Assembly (NCBI GenBank): GCA_965140555.1
Contig: OZ223259.1
Span: 434,001-498,000 of the forward strand
Direction: 5' to 3'
Origin: UBA1351 sp965140555
GTDB lineage: Bacteria > Bacillota > Clostridia > Lachnospirales > Vallitaleaceae
DNA length: 64,000 bases
Part shown: positions 1 through 9,282 of the stretch, in pieces
Numbering within the stretch: the stretch's first letter is position 1
How the letters are laid out: each line of letters starts with the position of its first letter
The notes under the pieces: model-generated
Told to the model about the DNA's origin: nothing
What the model saw: the letters and a program-made list of their open reading frames with translations, nothing else
The model's database searches: none
Position numbers and translations under genes: made by a program

Positions 1-23
1 GCTTTTCCATATTCAACAATCAT
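1..23 (-). CDS. start of an unidentified gene, cut by window edge
   Basis: On the minus strand an ATG at 23-21 opens the frame M-I-V-E-Y-G-K and runs off the window. A GAGGAG ribosome-binding sequence ends four bases before it, in a purine-rich leader. It lies about 110 bases downstream of the UPF0316 gene on the same strand, so it could be the next gene of that operon. Only seven codons are visible and no function can be given. Confidence 0.3.
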
Positions 24-132
24 GGGACTCCTCACACTTTCTTCTTTTTCTTCTTTATTATTTTTTTTATTTTTGCTTTACTATTTTTTGCTTCATTATT
101 CTTTTTTCTATGTAGTCATGTAGCCTATGGTT

Positions 133-663
133 TTATCGCTTCAACACACCATAGCCACCATAAACAGGTTTGATGTCATTAATTGTAATCATGACGTTTT
201 CCTGAAAACTTCGTATCATTTTAACAACACTTTGATAATCCTTACGTTTGATATTCATAATCAATACCTTACGATTATGATTCATCCCTTTTCCTTCAAT
301 GACCGTTACTGCATAGCCTTTATCTCGTATCTTCTGTGCCACCTCTTCGCCATGACTCTCAAGAAGAATCGCTTCTATTCGGACTGTTCCGATTCCTAAC
401 CTTTGTTCCACCACAGATCCCACATAATTGCCTAGTGCAAATCCTAGTGCGTAGACCACAACCTTGATCGGGTCTTCTGTAATATTACTAAGCACCGTTG
501 ATACAAGAACCACCCATATCAGCACTTCGAAAAATCCTAATAAAGCCCCTAATCCACGTTCACCTCGTGTAATTAATACAATCCTGGTCGTTCCGATACT
601 TACTTCAACAATTTTTGCCAATAGTATTCCTATATACAGCAATACATTCACGTTCCTTTTCAT
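133..663 (-). CDS. UPF0316 / DUF2179-type membrane protein
   Basis: A 176-residue protein of the UPF0316 (DUF5698 plus DUF2179) family, whose biochemical role is not established. The N-terminal half carries three hydrophobic segments (about residues 7-25, 38-60 and 65-85) and the C-terminal half (about 95-170) is a soluble alpha/beta DUF2179 domain of the kind also fused to YitT membrane proteins. The AAAAGGAGG sequence abuts the ATG with no spacer, so the GTG at codon 5 is a possible true start. A TATAAT-like box is seen at 735-740 upstream. The family call is from recall of sequence pattern and is fairly secure. Confidence 0.8.
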   Translation of the reverse strand: MKRNVNVLLYIGILLAKIVEVSIGTTRIVLITRGERGLGALLGFFEVLIWVVLVSTVLSNITEDPIKVVVYALGFALGNYVGSVVEQRLGIGTVRIEAILLESHGEEVAQKIRDKGYAVTVIEGKGMNHNRKVLIMNIKRKDYQSVVKMIRSFQENVMITINDIKPVYGGYGVLKR

Positions 664-926
664 CCTCCTTTTCGTTGATGTTTCCTCTGTTAAACCAATA
701 AAAAAGCATCACCTCAAATGTGTGTACGTCATGGATTATACTATCCGACTATAAAGATAAAAACGTATTTCTCACTTATGGTCATGCTTCTGTTCACCTA
801 TGTTATTGTCAATGCGCTGCTTCTTTTATTATAATACAAGGCATCCGTTTTGTCCTAAATAACGGATTAATTATACGTATTTTTTTTCATTAGTCAAGTT
901 ACAATTTCATGACAGAAAAATGCCGA

Positions 927-1556
927 CTAAACAAGCCGATAGTAGTTCAACGGACGCCCTACTTTTCCGTAAACAAGAACTAATTCTGCCTTATTCTGAT
1001 CAATGAGATACTGAACATAACGATGTACCGTTTGATAGGCTAATTCGACGCCTTTTGATATCTCTTTGATGGTACAGGCCTCATCTTGACTTTCCAAATA
1101 TTCCACAATCATCTGCAATGTTGCACTACTAATCCCTTTATCAACGAACACGTTCTCACGATGGGCTTTATTGTCCACTTGCATGGCATTAATCCGTAGA
1201 TTCACATTCATACGCGATATCAAGTCCGGTGCTTTGACCGGTTTCACTGAGAAATCTGTGGCTCCGACTTCCATGAATTTTTCAAGGATTTCTTGACGTT
1301 CATCTACAGTAAGAACCATAATGGCTACGGTATCATCGAGCTTCCTTATTTTTTTGACGGTAGAAAGCCCATCATACTTAGGCATATGGTAATCTACGAT
1401 GACCAAGTTCGGCTCATATTCTTTAAGTAGCTCAACACCCTTTAGGCCATCATTGGCGCTAAACACCTCATGACCTGCAAATCCACAAATTTCCGATATG
1501 GTATAGACGATATCCACATCATCATCAATAATCAGTATCTTCTTCTTCTCTGTCAT
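927..1556 (-). CDS. response regulator, CitB/DpiA type
   Basis: A 209-residue response regulator. Residues 1-125 form the receiver domain, with the acidic patch D11-D12-D13, phospho-acceptor D55 in VIVDYHMP and a conserved lysine near 104 in VKP. Residues 137-209 carry a winged helix of the CitB/DcuR/DpiA type (ISKGVELAYQTVHRYVQYL), which suits a regulator of uptake or metabolism of an external substrate. It is the last gene of a four-gene minus-strand operon and begins one base after the kinase stop codon. The likely partner is the kinase just upstream. The target genes are not shown by the sequence; the neighbouring opp operon is an obvious candidate by position only. Confidence 0.88.
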   Translation of the reverse strand: MTEKKKILIIDDDVDIVYTISEICGFAGHEVFSANDGLKGVELLKEYEPNLVIVDYHMPKYDGLSTVKKIRKLDDTVAIMVLTVDERQEILEKFMEVGATDFSVKPVKAPDLISRMNVNLRINAMQVDNKAHRENVFVDKGISSATLQMIVEYLESQDEACTIKEISKGVELAYQTVHRYVQYLIDQNKAELVLVYGKVGRPLNYYRLV

Positions 1557-1557
1557 T

Positions 1558-2958
1558 TTAATCCTCCTGATTCACAAGTGATTCATTAGGCAGTTGCACC
1601 CTAACCAACGTTCCTTCATCCACAATACTTTGTATGGAAACTTCTCCCCCATTATCTTCAATAACTTTTTTTACAAAGGCCAACCCTAGACCTGTTGTTT
1701 CCTTCGTCGAATATCCGATTTCCCATATTTTTTCCATTTGGGCTGCCGGTATGCCGATACCGTTATCTTCAATTTCAATCACCACATAGTCTTCCTTCTC
1801 ATACACCCGAATCGTAATTTTTTTCCCCGGTTTTTTGGTTTCCACAATCATGGCATTTTCAATTATATTAATAATGGCTCTTGATACACGAATCTTATTA
1901 ATATAAAGAGAGGGTAAATCGTCGCCGAATTCAAAACAAATTGTCAAAGACTCGTCCTCCACAGGAATTTGAGCCCTTATATAGTCAATAATCTCTTCTG
2001 TTGTAATCTTTTGATAACTGGATTCATAAAGAAATCCGGAAATCATATCCGTCATTTTGGTGACCGCATTATCAATACGCTCTGTATAGTCACCTATTTT
2101 GTCCTGTGTTCTTGTCATAGACAAAAGGGAGTTCAGCCCTTGAATCGTAACGAGGGGGGTTTTCAAATCATGGGTGATCGTATTGACCTCTTCATACACA
2201 CGGTTTTGAATAATCTTGGAGCGTATGGAATCAAGGGCCAATTGCTTCTCATAGTTCTCCCTAGCTATGGCTATGTTCCGATCATAGGTGGCAAAAAGGC
2301 TCACCGTAATGATTGAGCTGAATATCAGCGCGATAAAAAAAGCAAAACCGATAAAATTCAAAACCGATGTACTTCCCAAATAGTCTGAGGATAATTTGAT
2401 ACTGCCGGCAATATCTGTAATGCCAAAATTATAGACGGTAAGTGCCGGAATCACATTTAACCATTCAAAGGCAAAGAATACCTGAACGGCAATAGCAACA
2501 TCACGCCCAATGTGATTTTTTTCTTCTACAATATAATAGAAGAAAAAGAAGGTTGTAACCGCTGCCAATTCATTGCTTATGAGTTCCACATCCAGAAAGT
2601 AAAATTCCTGAATAAAAAGATTCATTCCTGTAAATACGAGAATCTGACTCATTACAATAACCCATCTATTTTTCCCGGCTTTTGCCATACCAAAACAAAC
2701 CATTTTGACTCCCATAATCAGTAGAACCCCTTGCACCATATTTATAATACTCAAAATAGACGCCGTTAAAACTAAATGCCCGGAATCGCCGCTCACAATA
2801 GCTGTCCGTATAGCTACCACCATATTGGACCATAAAAATTCAAACATCGATGGCATGGCAACCCCTGCTATAATCAGAAGCATTCCTACATACACACGTC
2901 GTTTTGTTAAATAGTTACGTATCATGACATCGTGCCTCCTATCGAAATGCTGAGACAA
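1558..2958 (-). CDS. membrane sensor histidine kinase
   Basis: A 466-residue kinase. The N-terminal half is a multi-pass membrane region of about six segments (residues 20-235) without a recognisable extracellular ligand domain. The cytoplasmic part has the H-box THDLKTPLVTIQG, an N-box (NIIENAMIVE) and G-boxes (IEDNGIGIP and TGLGLAFVKK), so all catalytic elements are present. It overlaps the 3' end of the upstream DUF6305-like gene by 20 bases and is followed by its response regulator. Lacking its own sensing domain, it probably reads the state of the exported binding proteins encoded upstream; that is inference from gene order. Confidence 0.87.
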   Translation of the reverse strand: MSQHFDRRHDVMIRNYLTKRRVYVGMLLIIAGVAMPSMFEFLWSNMVVAIRTAIVSGDSGHLVLTASILSIINMVQGVLLIMGVKMVCFGMAKAGKNRWVIVMSQILVFTGMNLFIQEFYFLDVELISNELAAVTTFFFFYYIVEEKNHIGRDVAIAVQVFFAFEWLNVIPALTVYNFGITDIAGSIKLSSDYLGSTSVLNFIGFAFFIALIFSSIITVSLFATYDRNIAIARENYEKQLALDSIRSKIIQNRVYEEVNTITHDLKTPLVTIQGLNSLLSMTRTQDKIGDYTERIDNAVTKMTDMISGFLYESSYQKITTEEIIDYIRAQIPVEDESLTICFEFGDDLPSLYINKIRVSRAIINIIENAMIVETKKPGKKITIRVYEKEDYVVIEIEDNGIGIPAAQMEKIWEIGYSTKETTGLGLAFVKKVIEDNGGEVSIQSIVDEGTLVRVQLPNESLVNQED

Positions 2959-3532
2959 TAGGTTCCGTCACTTCAGCAATCTCATCCACATAAGTGATTG
3001 CCGTCGTTGGGGGTACTATTTCCTGAAAGTCTTCAAAAGAACTGTTAGGATTCACCACAATTAAATAGTCCGAATACTTGGCACTTATTTCCAGTAACGC
3101 TTTGGATTCATCATCAATTATCTGTCCACCTCGCAAGTAAACCGTCATCAGAAACAAGTCCTGCTTTTCTACCTCATCCAAAAAGTTCTGAATACGTTTT
3201 TTCTCATCTTCAAAATCATTATCCTTGATCCGGTTACCGATTTCACTATAGCCTACAACCATAATAACCGATTCCGTTCCTTCCAAATGTTCTGTTGTCG
3301 CCATCGGAATAAAATAATTATCAATCATCAGCGTATTTATAATATCCTTAACAATATAGCTATCTGTGTTCTGTCCTCCTGATGTAATTAAGACAGGTTC
3401 CATAGCCACAGGTCTTGGCAATGCTCGAATGGATGCCCCTTTATTCACTTCGTCATTGCGTGCTAAAACGATAACACTCAATAGCAACACCATAATTCCT
3501 ATAAACACCACTACATTCTTCCTAATCGTCAT
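2939..3532 (-). CDS. DUF6305-like exported protein
   Basis: A 197-residue protein with one N-terminal hydrophobic segment (residues 6-23), either an uncleaved anchor or a signal peptide, followed by an alpha/beta domain. The pattern EPVLITSGGQNTD near residue 45, VIMVVGYS near 88, and YSDYLIVVNPNS near 155 resembles proteins filed as DUF6305, which have no known biochemical role. It sits between a membrane-anchored solute-binding protein (one base gap) and a histidine kinase (20-base overlap), so it is probably part of the sensory complex outside the membrane. The family name is from memory of the pattern and should be treated as probable. Confidence 0.68.
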   Translation of the reverse strand: MTIRKNVVVFIGIMVLLLSVIVLARNDEVNKGASIRALPRPVAMEPVLITSGGQNTDSYIVKDIINTLMIDNYFIPMATTEHLEGTESVIMVVGYSEIGNRIKDNDFEDEKKRIQNFLDEVEKQDLFLMTVYLRGGQIIDDESKALLEISAKYSDYLIVVNPNSSFEDFQEIVPPTTAITYVDEIAEVTEPIVSAFR

Positions 3533-3533
3533 A

Positions 3534-5147
3534 TCAATGATTCCATTCTATATCAACAGCGTGGATGATTCCACTCATATCCGGTTCAAAATCTTTTACC
3601 TTAGTATTTACCCCTAAGGCCATCATCGTATGGGCTAACGGTATCCCTACCATATCTTCTACCAAATGCTCTTGAACATCTCTATAGATAAAAGACCTGA
3701 ATTCTCGATCTGCCGTACGTCGTGCTTTCTTCAACAGTTCATCGACCTCCTCATTCCTATAGTAGGAATAATTCAAACTATTGCCCATGGCATTGTCCGC
3801 AGAGTAAAACATGGTGTATAAGAAATTATCCGGATCAGCATAATCGCCTTGCCATCCTACAAGAGCCATCTCATGTTCTCCCATACGAACAGCCTCTAGA
3901 TATTCATCCCATTTGACCGGTTTTATGTTCGCTTCAATTCCGATTAACGCAAGTTGCTTGGCCATAAACTCTGCTACTTTCTGTGGATAAGGATAATAGG
4001 TTCTAGGTTGTTCCATAACCCATAGTGTTGTACTAAATCCATCGGGATATCCGGCTTCCTTCAGTAATTCCTTCCCCTTTTCAACATCATACGTAAACGC
4101 TTTAAATCCTTCATTATAGCCGAATATCGTTGGTGGCAAAAAGGAATAGGCCGGTCTTGACATACTATCATAGGCTTCACGAACCATCGCATCTCGATTC
4201 ACCACGGTTGCAACGGCTTGACGTACGCCTAAATTATCAAAGGGATGTTTCTCATGATTCATGGCTAGATAGCTGACATTTAGAAAAGGCATATAATAGA
4301 CCCTTACATGGTCTAAGGCATCAATAGCATCCACATCTTCTTGTTTTAACTGATTTACAATATGTATCTCTCCATTTTCCAGAAGCGCTAGAGGGTCCTC
4401 GTCTTCCTTCAACGTACGAAAAATAACAGCACTTACCCCTGAATGTTTCTTATAATACTTATCATTATAGGTTAGTTCAATTTTCTCATGAGGTATCCAT
4501 TCCTTGAGTACATAAGGTCCTGTTCCTATGGGATGGGTCTTAAAGTCTTCGTTATACTTAATAATCGCCGTCGGACTGGCAATGCCAAAAGCCGGCATGG
4601 AGAGCACCGTTAGCATGGGTGTATAGGGTTCATTAAGGACAATCTCCACACTGTATTTGGACAATGCCGTTATGGATTTGATTAACCCCGGTTCTCCGCC
4701 AAAACTTTGATTCCAATATATAAATTGCCCTGTATGATAAGGACTCTCCTCATTCATCCACCGTTCGAAATTGAACACAATAGAGTCCGCATCGCAAGGT
4801 GTATTATCATGAAAACTGACATTTTCCCGAAGTTTGAAGACAAAGGTCAAACCGTCTTCACTGACTTCCCAACTTTCCGCCAATCCCGGTAAAATCTCGC
4901 TTCCTTTTGTATCTGTTGTCACTAAATTTTCAAAAATATTCGCCGTTACTTGTAATGACTCCAAATCCGTTGCTGTGGCAGGATCCAAACTTATCGAATC
5001 ACTCCTTCTGCCAATAACAAGTTGATTTCCTTCTATTCCTCCAAAAAAAGGAAGCGATAGAAAGGATGTTTTCCATAAAACAACCGCTATCAGAATACCT
5101 ACCAGTGTTACTCCTATAAGTAGTCGTCGTTTACTTCCTTTGTCCAT
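3534..5147 (-). CDS. membrane-anchored family 5 solute-binding protein
   Basis: A 537-residue extracellular solute-binding protein of the OppA/DppA family (SBP_bac_5). Residues 1-28 make a single transmembrane segment without a lipobox cysteine, so the protein seems anchored by a helix rather than as a lipoprotein. The family signature region is seen around residues 85-130 (LAESWEVSEDGLTFVFKLRE) and a typical C-terminal lobe ends near residue 530. It has its own TTGACA/TAAAAT promoter and a strong AAGGAGGG ribosome site. It follows the opp importer but heads the DUF6305/kinase/regulator operon, so a sensing role is more likely than transport. The ligand is unknown. Confidence 0.85.
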   Translation of the reverse strand: MDKGSKRRLLIGVTLVGILIAVVLWKTSFLSLPFFGGIEGNQLVIGRRSDSISLDPATATDLESLQVTANIFENLVTTDTKGSEILPGLAESWEVSEDGLTFVFKLRENVSFHDNTPCDADSIVFNFERWMNEESPYHTGQFIYWNQSFGGEPGLIKSITALSKYSVEIVLNEPYTPMLTVLSMPAFGIASPTAIIKYNEDFKTHPIGTGPYVLKEWIPHEKIELTYNDKYYKKHSGVSAVIFRTLKEDEDPLALLENGEIHIVNQLKQEDVDAIDALDHVRVYYMPFLNVSYLAMNHEKHPFDNLGVRQAVATVVNRDAMVREAYDSMSRPAYSFLPPTIFGYNEGFKAFTYDVEKGKELLKEAGYPDGFSTTLWVMEQPRTYYPYPQKVAEFMAKQLALIGIEANIKPVKWDEYLEAVRMGEHEMALVGWQGDYADPDNFLYTMFYSADNAMGNSLNYSYYRNEEVDELLKKARRTADREFRSFIYRDVQEHLVEDMVGIPLAHTMMALGVNTKVKDFEPDMSGIIHAVDIEWNH

Positions 5148-5176
5148 AGAATCCCTCCTTATATCGTACTCACTGT

Positions 5177-5206
5177 ATTTTATTCTATTCGGTTCTTCTT
5201 TGTCAA
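5177..5206 (-). promoter_or_regulatory. sigma-A-type promoter of the sensory operon
   Basis: Read on the minus strand, TTGACA (5206-5201) is followed after 18 bases by TAAAAT (5182-5177). It lies about 30 bases before the start codon of the solute-binding protein, so the four-gene sensory operon has its own promoter even though it directly follows oppF. Confidence 0.65.
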
Positions 5207-5253
5207 ACCCATTTCTATCGCTATATAAATAAAACCCTCATCGTGTCAGTACA

Positions 5254-6177
5254 CTAGTCACGCATCCAGCGTTGATATTCCTCCTGTGTTGCCAATACGA
5301 CATGTTCACCACCCAGTTCATGATAGGTTCCTTCATCATAATTGACTTCTTCTTTATTATAAAACTCCCGCTTCCTATAGCGTTCCAACGCCGGATTCGG
5401 ATGTGGAACTGCTGATAACAAGGATTTTGTATAGGGATGAACAGCATGATGATAAATCTCATCCGATGTACCGATTTCCACAATACGCCCTTCATGCATA
5501 ACCGCAATACGGTCACTAATATACTTCACCATGGACAAATCATGAGCGATAAAAATATAGGTGAGGCCCCGCTCATGTTGCATTTTCTTTAATAAATTAA
5601 CAACTTGGGCTTGAATGGATACATCCAGTGCCGAAATACATTCATCGGCAATAACAAAGGATGGGTTCATAATAAGCGCTCGTGCAATACCAATTCGTTG
5701 ACGCTGTCCTCCACTGAACTCATGGGGGTAGCGATGGGCATGTTCTCGACTAAGTCCTACCGTTTCCAAAATTTTATAAACCTTCTCATCCCGCTCTTCT
5801 ACCGTCTCATACATGTGATGGATATCAAGTCCCTGCGCAATAATGCTCAGCACTGTTTTACGGGGATTTAAGGATGCCATGGGGTCTTGGAAAATCATCT
5901 GCATCTTCGTTCTTAGCATCTTCTCCGTATTCCCGTTCATTCTTCCTGTTATTTCTTCCCCTTCAAAGGTAACTGTGCCCCCCGTCGGTTCATAGAGTTT
6001 AATAATACTTCGACCTGTTGTTGACTTTCCCGAACCACTCTCCCCAACAATACCGAAGGTTTCCCCACGATAGACTTTGAATGAAATATCATCCACAGCT
6101 TTTACCGTAAACTTTCGACTTGTTCTAAAGTACTGCTTTAGATTCTGAACTTCTAAAATGACATCACGCTTTTCCAT
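5254..6177 (-). CDS. oppF: oligopeptide ABC transporter ATP-binding protein OppF
   Basis: A 307-residue ATPase of the OppF/DppF type, one of the two nucleotide-binding subunits of the peptide importer. Walker A is GESGSGKST near residue 49, the signature LSGGQ-like motif is FSGGQRQRIGIARAL near 159, Walker B is VIADE near 183, and the C-terminal oligopeptide-transporter tail (HPYTKSLLSAVP) is present. The start codon overlaps the end of oppD by 14 bases. It is the last gene of the oppABCDF operon; 106 bases separate it from the sensory operon. Confidence 0.93.
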   Translation of the reverse strand: MEKRDVILEVQNLKQYFRTSRKFTVKAVDDISFKVYRGETFGIVGESGSGKSTTGRSIIKLYEPTGGTVTFEGEEITGRMNGNTEKMLRTKMQMIFQDPMASLNPRKTVLSIIAQGLDIHHMYETVEERDEKVYKILETVGLSREHAHRYPHEFSGGQRQRIGIARALIMNPSFVIADECISALDVSIQAQVVNLLKKMQHERGLTYIFIAHDLSMVKYISDRIAVMHEGRIVEIGTSDEIYHHAVHPYTKSLLSAVPHPNPALERYRKREFYNKEEVNYDEGTYHELGGEHVVLATQEEYQRWMRD

Positions 6178-7213
6178 ATGCTTGTACCTCCTTCTTCATG
6201 CATTCAATCCGTGCCTTCAAGACTTCCGGCATGGGAACATTAGGTGCACGATCATCCAAAAGCCAAGTGGCTGCATAATGGGTATCACTCACTTGATACA
6301 TAGGTGGTTCTTCCTCAAAATCCACGTTTAATGCATAATCACTCCGTACAGCAAAGGCATCTCCTTTTGGTGGATACAGAAGATTAGGAGGTGCTCCGGG
6401 TATGGAATACAGGTCCACATCCGCAGCCGACATGTCCGGTACCGATGCTAGAAGCCCCCACGTATAGGGGTGAACCGGATGAAAGAAAATTTCATCTGCC
6501 GTTCCTTTTTCCACAATTTTTCCGGCATACATGACAGCCACTCGATCAGCAATATTGGCAACAACACCCAAATCATGGGTGATAAATATAATGGCTAAGT
6601 GAATTTTGGTCTGTAATTCCTTGATGAGTTCAAGAATCTGTGCTTGAATGGTTACATCCAAAGCCGTCGTCGGCTCATCTGCAATGAGTATCTTCGGATT
6701 ACATGCTAGGGCTATAGCAATAACGACACGTTGTCGCATCCCTCCACTGAGTTGATGAGGGTATTGCTTGTAACGGGCCTTTGGATTATTAATACCGACC
6801 AAATCAAGGAGTTCGACAGCTCTTGCCTTCGCTTGTTTTAACGTTACCTCATTATGCTCAATAACCGCTTCTTTAATCTGAAATCCAATGGTCATTGTCG
6901 GATTTAAGGAGGTCATGGGATCTTGGAAAATCATCGCCATTTCCTTCCCGCGCAGGGCAACGATTTCTTTCTTATTCATAGATAGGATATCTTTACCCTT
7001 ATACTTGGCTTCTCCGTTTAAGACCTTCCCATTCTTGGCTAATATACCCATTAACGCTTTGGTTGTAACAGATTTACCGGAACCACTTTCACCAACAATG
7101 GCCAGTGTTTCTCCTTCATATAATTCAAAGCTGACACCACGGATAGCATGTACACTTCCGTTATGGGTATCAAATGCAATTTCTAAATCATTCACTTCTA
7201 GTAATTTTTCCAT
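6164..7213 (-). CDS. oppD: oligopeptide ABC transporter ATP-binding protein OppD
   Basis: A 349-residue ATPase of the OppD/DppD type. Walker A GESGSGKSV is near residue 41, the signature LSGGMRQRVVIAIAL near 157, and Walker B ILIADEP near 180. The C-terminal extension with HPYTWGLLASVPDM is the family's oligopeptide/dipeptide domain, although the usual cluster of three or four cysteines that binds iron-sulfur in many members is absent; only one cysteine is seen near the end. It works as a heterodimer with OppF under the OppB-OppC pore. Ten bases separate it from oppC. Confidence 0.92.
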   Translation of the reverse strand: MEKLLEVNDLEIAFDTHNGSVHAIRGVSFELYEGETLAIVGESGSGKSVTTKALMGILAKNGKVLNGEAKYKGKDILSMNKKEIVALRGKEMAMIFQDPMTSLNPTMTIGFQIKEAVIEHNEVTLKQAKARAVELLDLVGINNPKARYKQYPHQLSGGMRQRVVIAIALACNPKILIADEPTTALDVTIQAQILELIKELQTKIHLAIIFITHDLGVVANIADRVAVMYAGKIVEKGTADEIFFHPVHPYTWGLLASVPDMSAADVDLYSIPGAPPNLLYPPKGDAFAVRSDYALNVDFEEEPPMYQVSDTHYAATWLLDDRAPNVPMPEVLKARIECMKKEVQAYGKA

Positions 7214-7223
7214 ACAATCCCTC

Positions 7224-8237
7224 CTATTGTTGTTTCATTTTCGGGTCAAGAGCATCTCTTAATCCGTCTGCCACTAAGTTGAAGGAAAGCATCAATAATG
7301 CTAATACGACAACCGGTGCAACGATTATGTGAGGATACACAAGGATGGACTTGTAACCGTCATTAATAAGAACACCAAGACTCGCTAGAGGCGGTTGTAG
7401 CCCAAGGCCGATAAAAGCAAGGAACGATTCATAGAAGATGGCATTTGGAATGGAGAACATACTCATAATAATAACTTGACCAAAAATATTCGGCAGCAGA
7501 TCATGGAATATCAAACTACTCGTTTTGGCTCCCATGGTTTTTGACGCCAGGATAAAATCCAATTCCTTCATCTTAAGAACCTGCGAACGAACCACCCGGC
7601 TCATTCCTATCCAACCGGTTATGACCAAAGCTAGGGATATGGATAGAATTCCGGGATTCAAAATAATCACAAACAATGTAACAACGACTAAGTTCGGTAT
7701 ACCGCTTAATATCTCGATAAAGCGTTGCATCACCGTATCCACGCCACCCCCAAGATAACCGGAAATCAAACCGTATCCCATACCGATAAACATATCAATA
7801 ACAACGGCAAGAAGAGCAATATACAAGGAAACCCGTGTGCCTACCCATGTTCTTGTCCATAAATCTCTCCCAAGATTGTCCGTTCCGAACCAATAGTAGA
7901 CGTCATCGAGTCCCTTTTTTTCATAAATATTGACACCATCTTTTTCACCGTCAAAAATACCGATGTTCTCAATGACCGGAATTCTAGCCGGCAAATTAAT
8001 ATGCTCATCTACCTTACTTTTATAGGTGTGTTCGTTCATATACGGTCCAAAAATAGCCATAAAGATAATACATGCGATAAAAATCACGCCGATAACCGCA
8101 CCTTTGTTGGCCGTAAAACGCAAGCGTACTTCTTTCCAAAAACTAATGCTTTTATACACGACATCCGCTTGAAAGGATTCATTTTTGAATACCCGTTCAA
8201 AACTTGTTTCATTCAATCGAGGCTTTAAGTTTTCCAT
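7224..8237 (-). CDS. oppC: oligopeptide ABC transporter permease OppC
   Basis: A 337-residue inner-membrane permease. A cytoplasmic N-terminal tail precedes a first membrane helix (about residues 48-68), then an extracytoplasmic loop with the GTDNLGRD motif typical of OppC/DppC, and five further helices. The EAA loop that docks on the ATPases is near residues 228-245 (ASKTMGAKTSSLIFHDLLPN). The ATG overlaps the oppB stop codon in a TAATG arrangement, which indicates translational coupling. Confidence 0.93.
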   Translation of the reverse strand: MENLKPRLNETSFERVFKNESFQADVVYKSISFWKEVRLRFTANKGAVIGVIFIACIIFMAIFGPYMNEHTYKSKVDEHINLPARIPVIENIGIFDGEKDGVNIYEKKGLDDVYYWFGTDNLGRDLWTRTWVGTRVSLYIALLAVVIDMFIGMGYGLISGYLGGGVDTVMQRFIEILSGIPNLVVVTLFVIILNPGILSISLALVITGWIGMSRVVRSQVLKMKELDFILASKTMGAKTSSLIFHDLLPNIFGQVIIMSMFSIPNAIFYESFLAFIGLGLQPPLASLGVLINDGYKSILVYPHIIVAPVVVLALLMLSFNLVADGLRDALDPKMKQQ

Positions 8238-9193
8238 TAGTTGCCTCCTTTCGCTACACGTATTCTTGGGTCAATGATACCGTACAGTATATCAATAAAT
8301 AACTGCATAAAAATGTAAAACATACTATAGAAAAATGCAACGGCAATGATAACATTCAAGTCATTCACACTAATCGCCGTGACCAATAAATCACCGATTC
8401 CCGGAATACCGAATACCCGCTCAATAACCAATGAACCGGTCATTAAACTCACGGTTAGCGGTCCTAAGACGGTAACGACAGGAATCAAGGCATTCCGAAT
8501 GGAATGGCGAAAGATGACTTTTCTGGCAGAGAGCCCTTTGGCTTCAGCTAATAGAATATAATCCGATCCCAACACTTCCACAAGCTCTGTACGCATAAAT
8601 CGTGCCACTGTAGCAATGACAAACATCGCCAGTGCCACCGTTGGTAAAATACTCGAGCGTACTGGATCATAGATATCATAGGTCAAAGGAAAAATAGCCA
8701 TGCCTGTTGATTTTGTTAACTTATATCCCAAGAAGTAGACGAGTCCCAAAGCAAAGACATAGGACGGTATGGAAATACCGATAACAGCAAATATTGTCGT
8801 CGCCGTGTCCCATATAGAGTTCTTCTTCAAGGCTGCTATGGAAGCCAGAACAACACCGATAATTGCCCCAAAAGCCAAAGCCTGAATACCCAAACGAATG
8901 GATATAGGAAATCGAGCCTGTATCATCGTACTCACTTCGGCATTCTTTTCAATTGTATAGGAAACACCAAAGTCACCTTTAGTAATAATATTCTTCAAAA
9001 ACAGGGCATACCGTGTGGTAACCGGTTCATTCAATCCGTATTTTTCATTCATTAACTCAATCTGTTCATCGGATAATTTTTCATCGTTAAACGGAGATCC
9101 GGGCAAAAGCTGTAATAAAGCAAACAAAATCGTCATAATAATAAACAGCGTTACAACGGATATAAGCAGTCGTCTCCCAATATATTTAATCAT
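8237..9193 (-). CDS. oppB: oligopeptide ABC transporter permease OppB
   Basis: A 318-residue permease of the OppB/DppB type with six predicted membrane helices; the first is residues 8-28. The EAA loop is near residues 205-225 (AEAKGLSARKVIFRHSIRNA). The start chosen is the ATG at 9193, because a GGTGG ribosome site lies five bases before it; an in-frame ATG four codons earlier has no good site. It pairs with OppC to form the translocation channel. Confidence 0.92.
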   Translation of the reverse strand: MIKYIGRRLLISVVTLFIIMTILFALLQLLPGSPFNDEKLSDEQIELMNEKYGLNEPVTTRYALFLKNIITKGDFGVSYTIEKNAEVSTMIQARFPISIRLGIQALAFGAIIGVVLASIAALKKNSIWDTATTIFAVIGISIPSYVFALGLVYFLGYKLTKSTGMAIFPLTYDIYDPVRSSILPTVALAMFVIATVARFMRTELVEVLGSDYILLAEAKGLSARKVIFRHSIRNALIPVVTVLGPLTVSLMTGSLVIERVFGIPGIGDLLVTAISVNDLNVIIAVAFFYSMFYIFMQLFIDILYGIIDPRIRVAKGGN

Positions 9194-9282
9194 AATAACC
9201 ACCATTTCTAATTCAAACCAGACCGTAGAACTTCGAAAGTTTCTACGGCCCGGTTATGAATCTATTATTTTTCTTGTACTAA

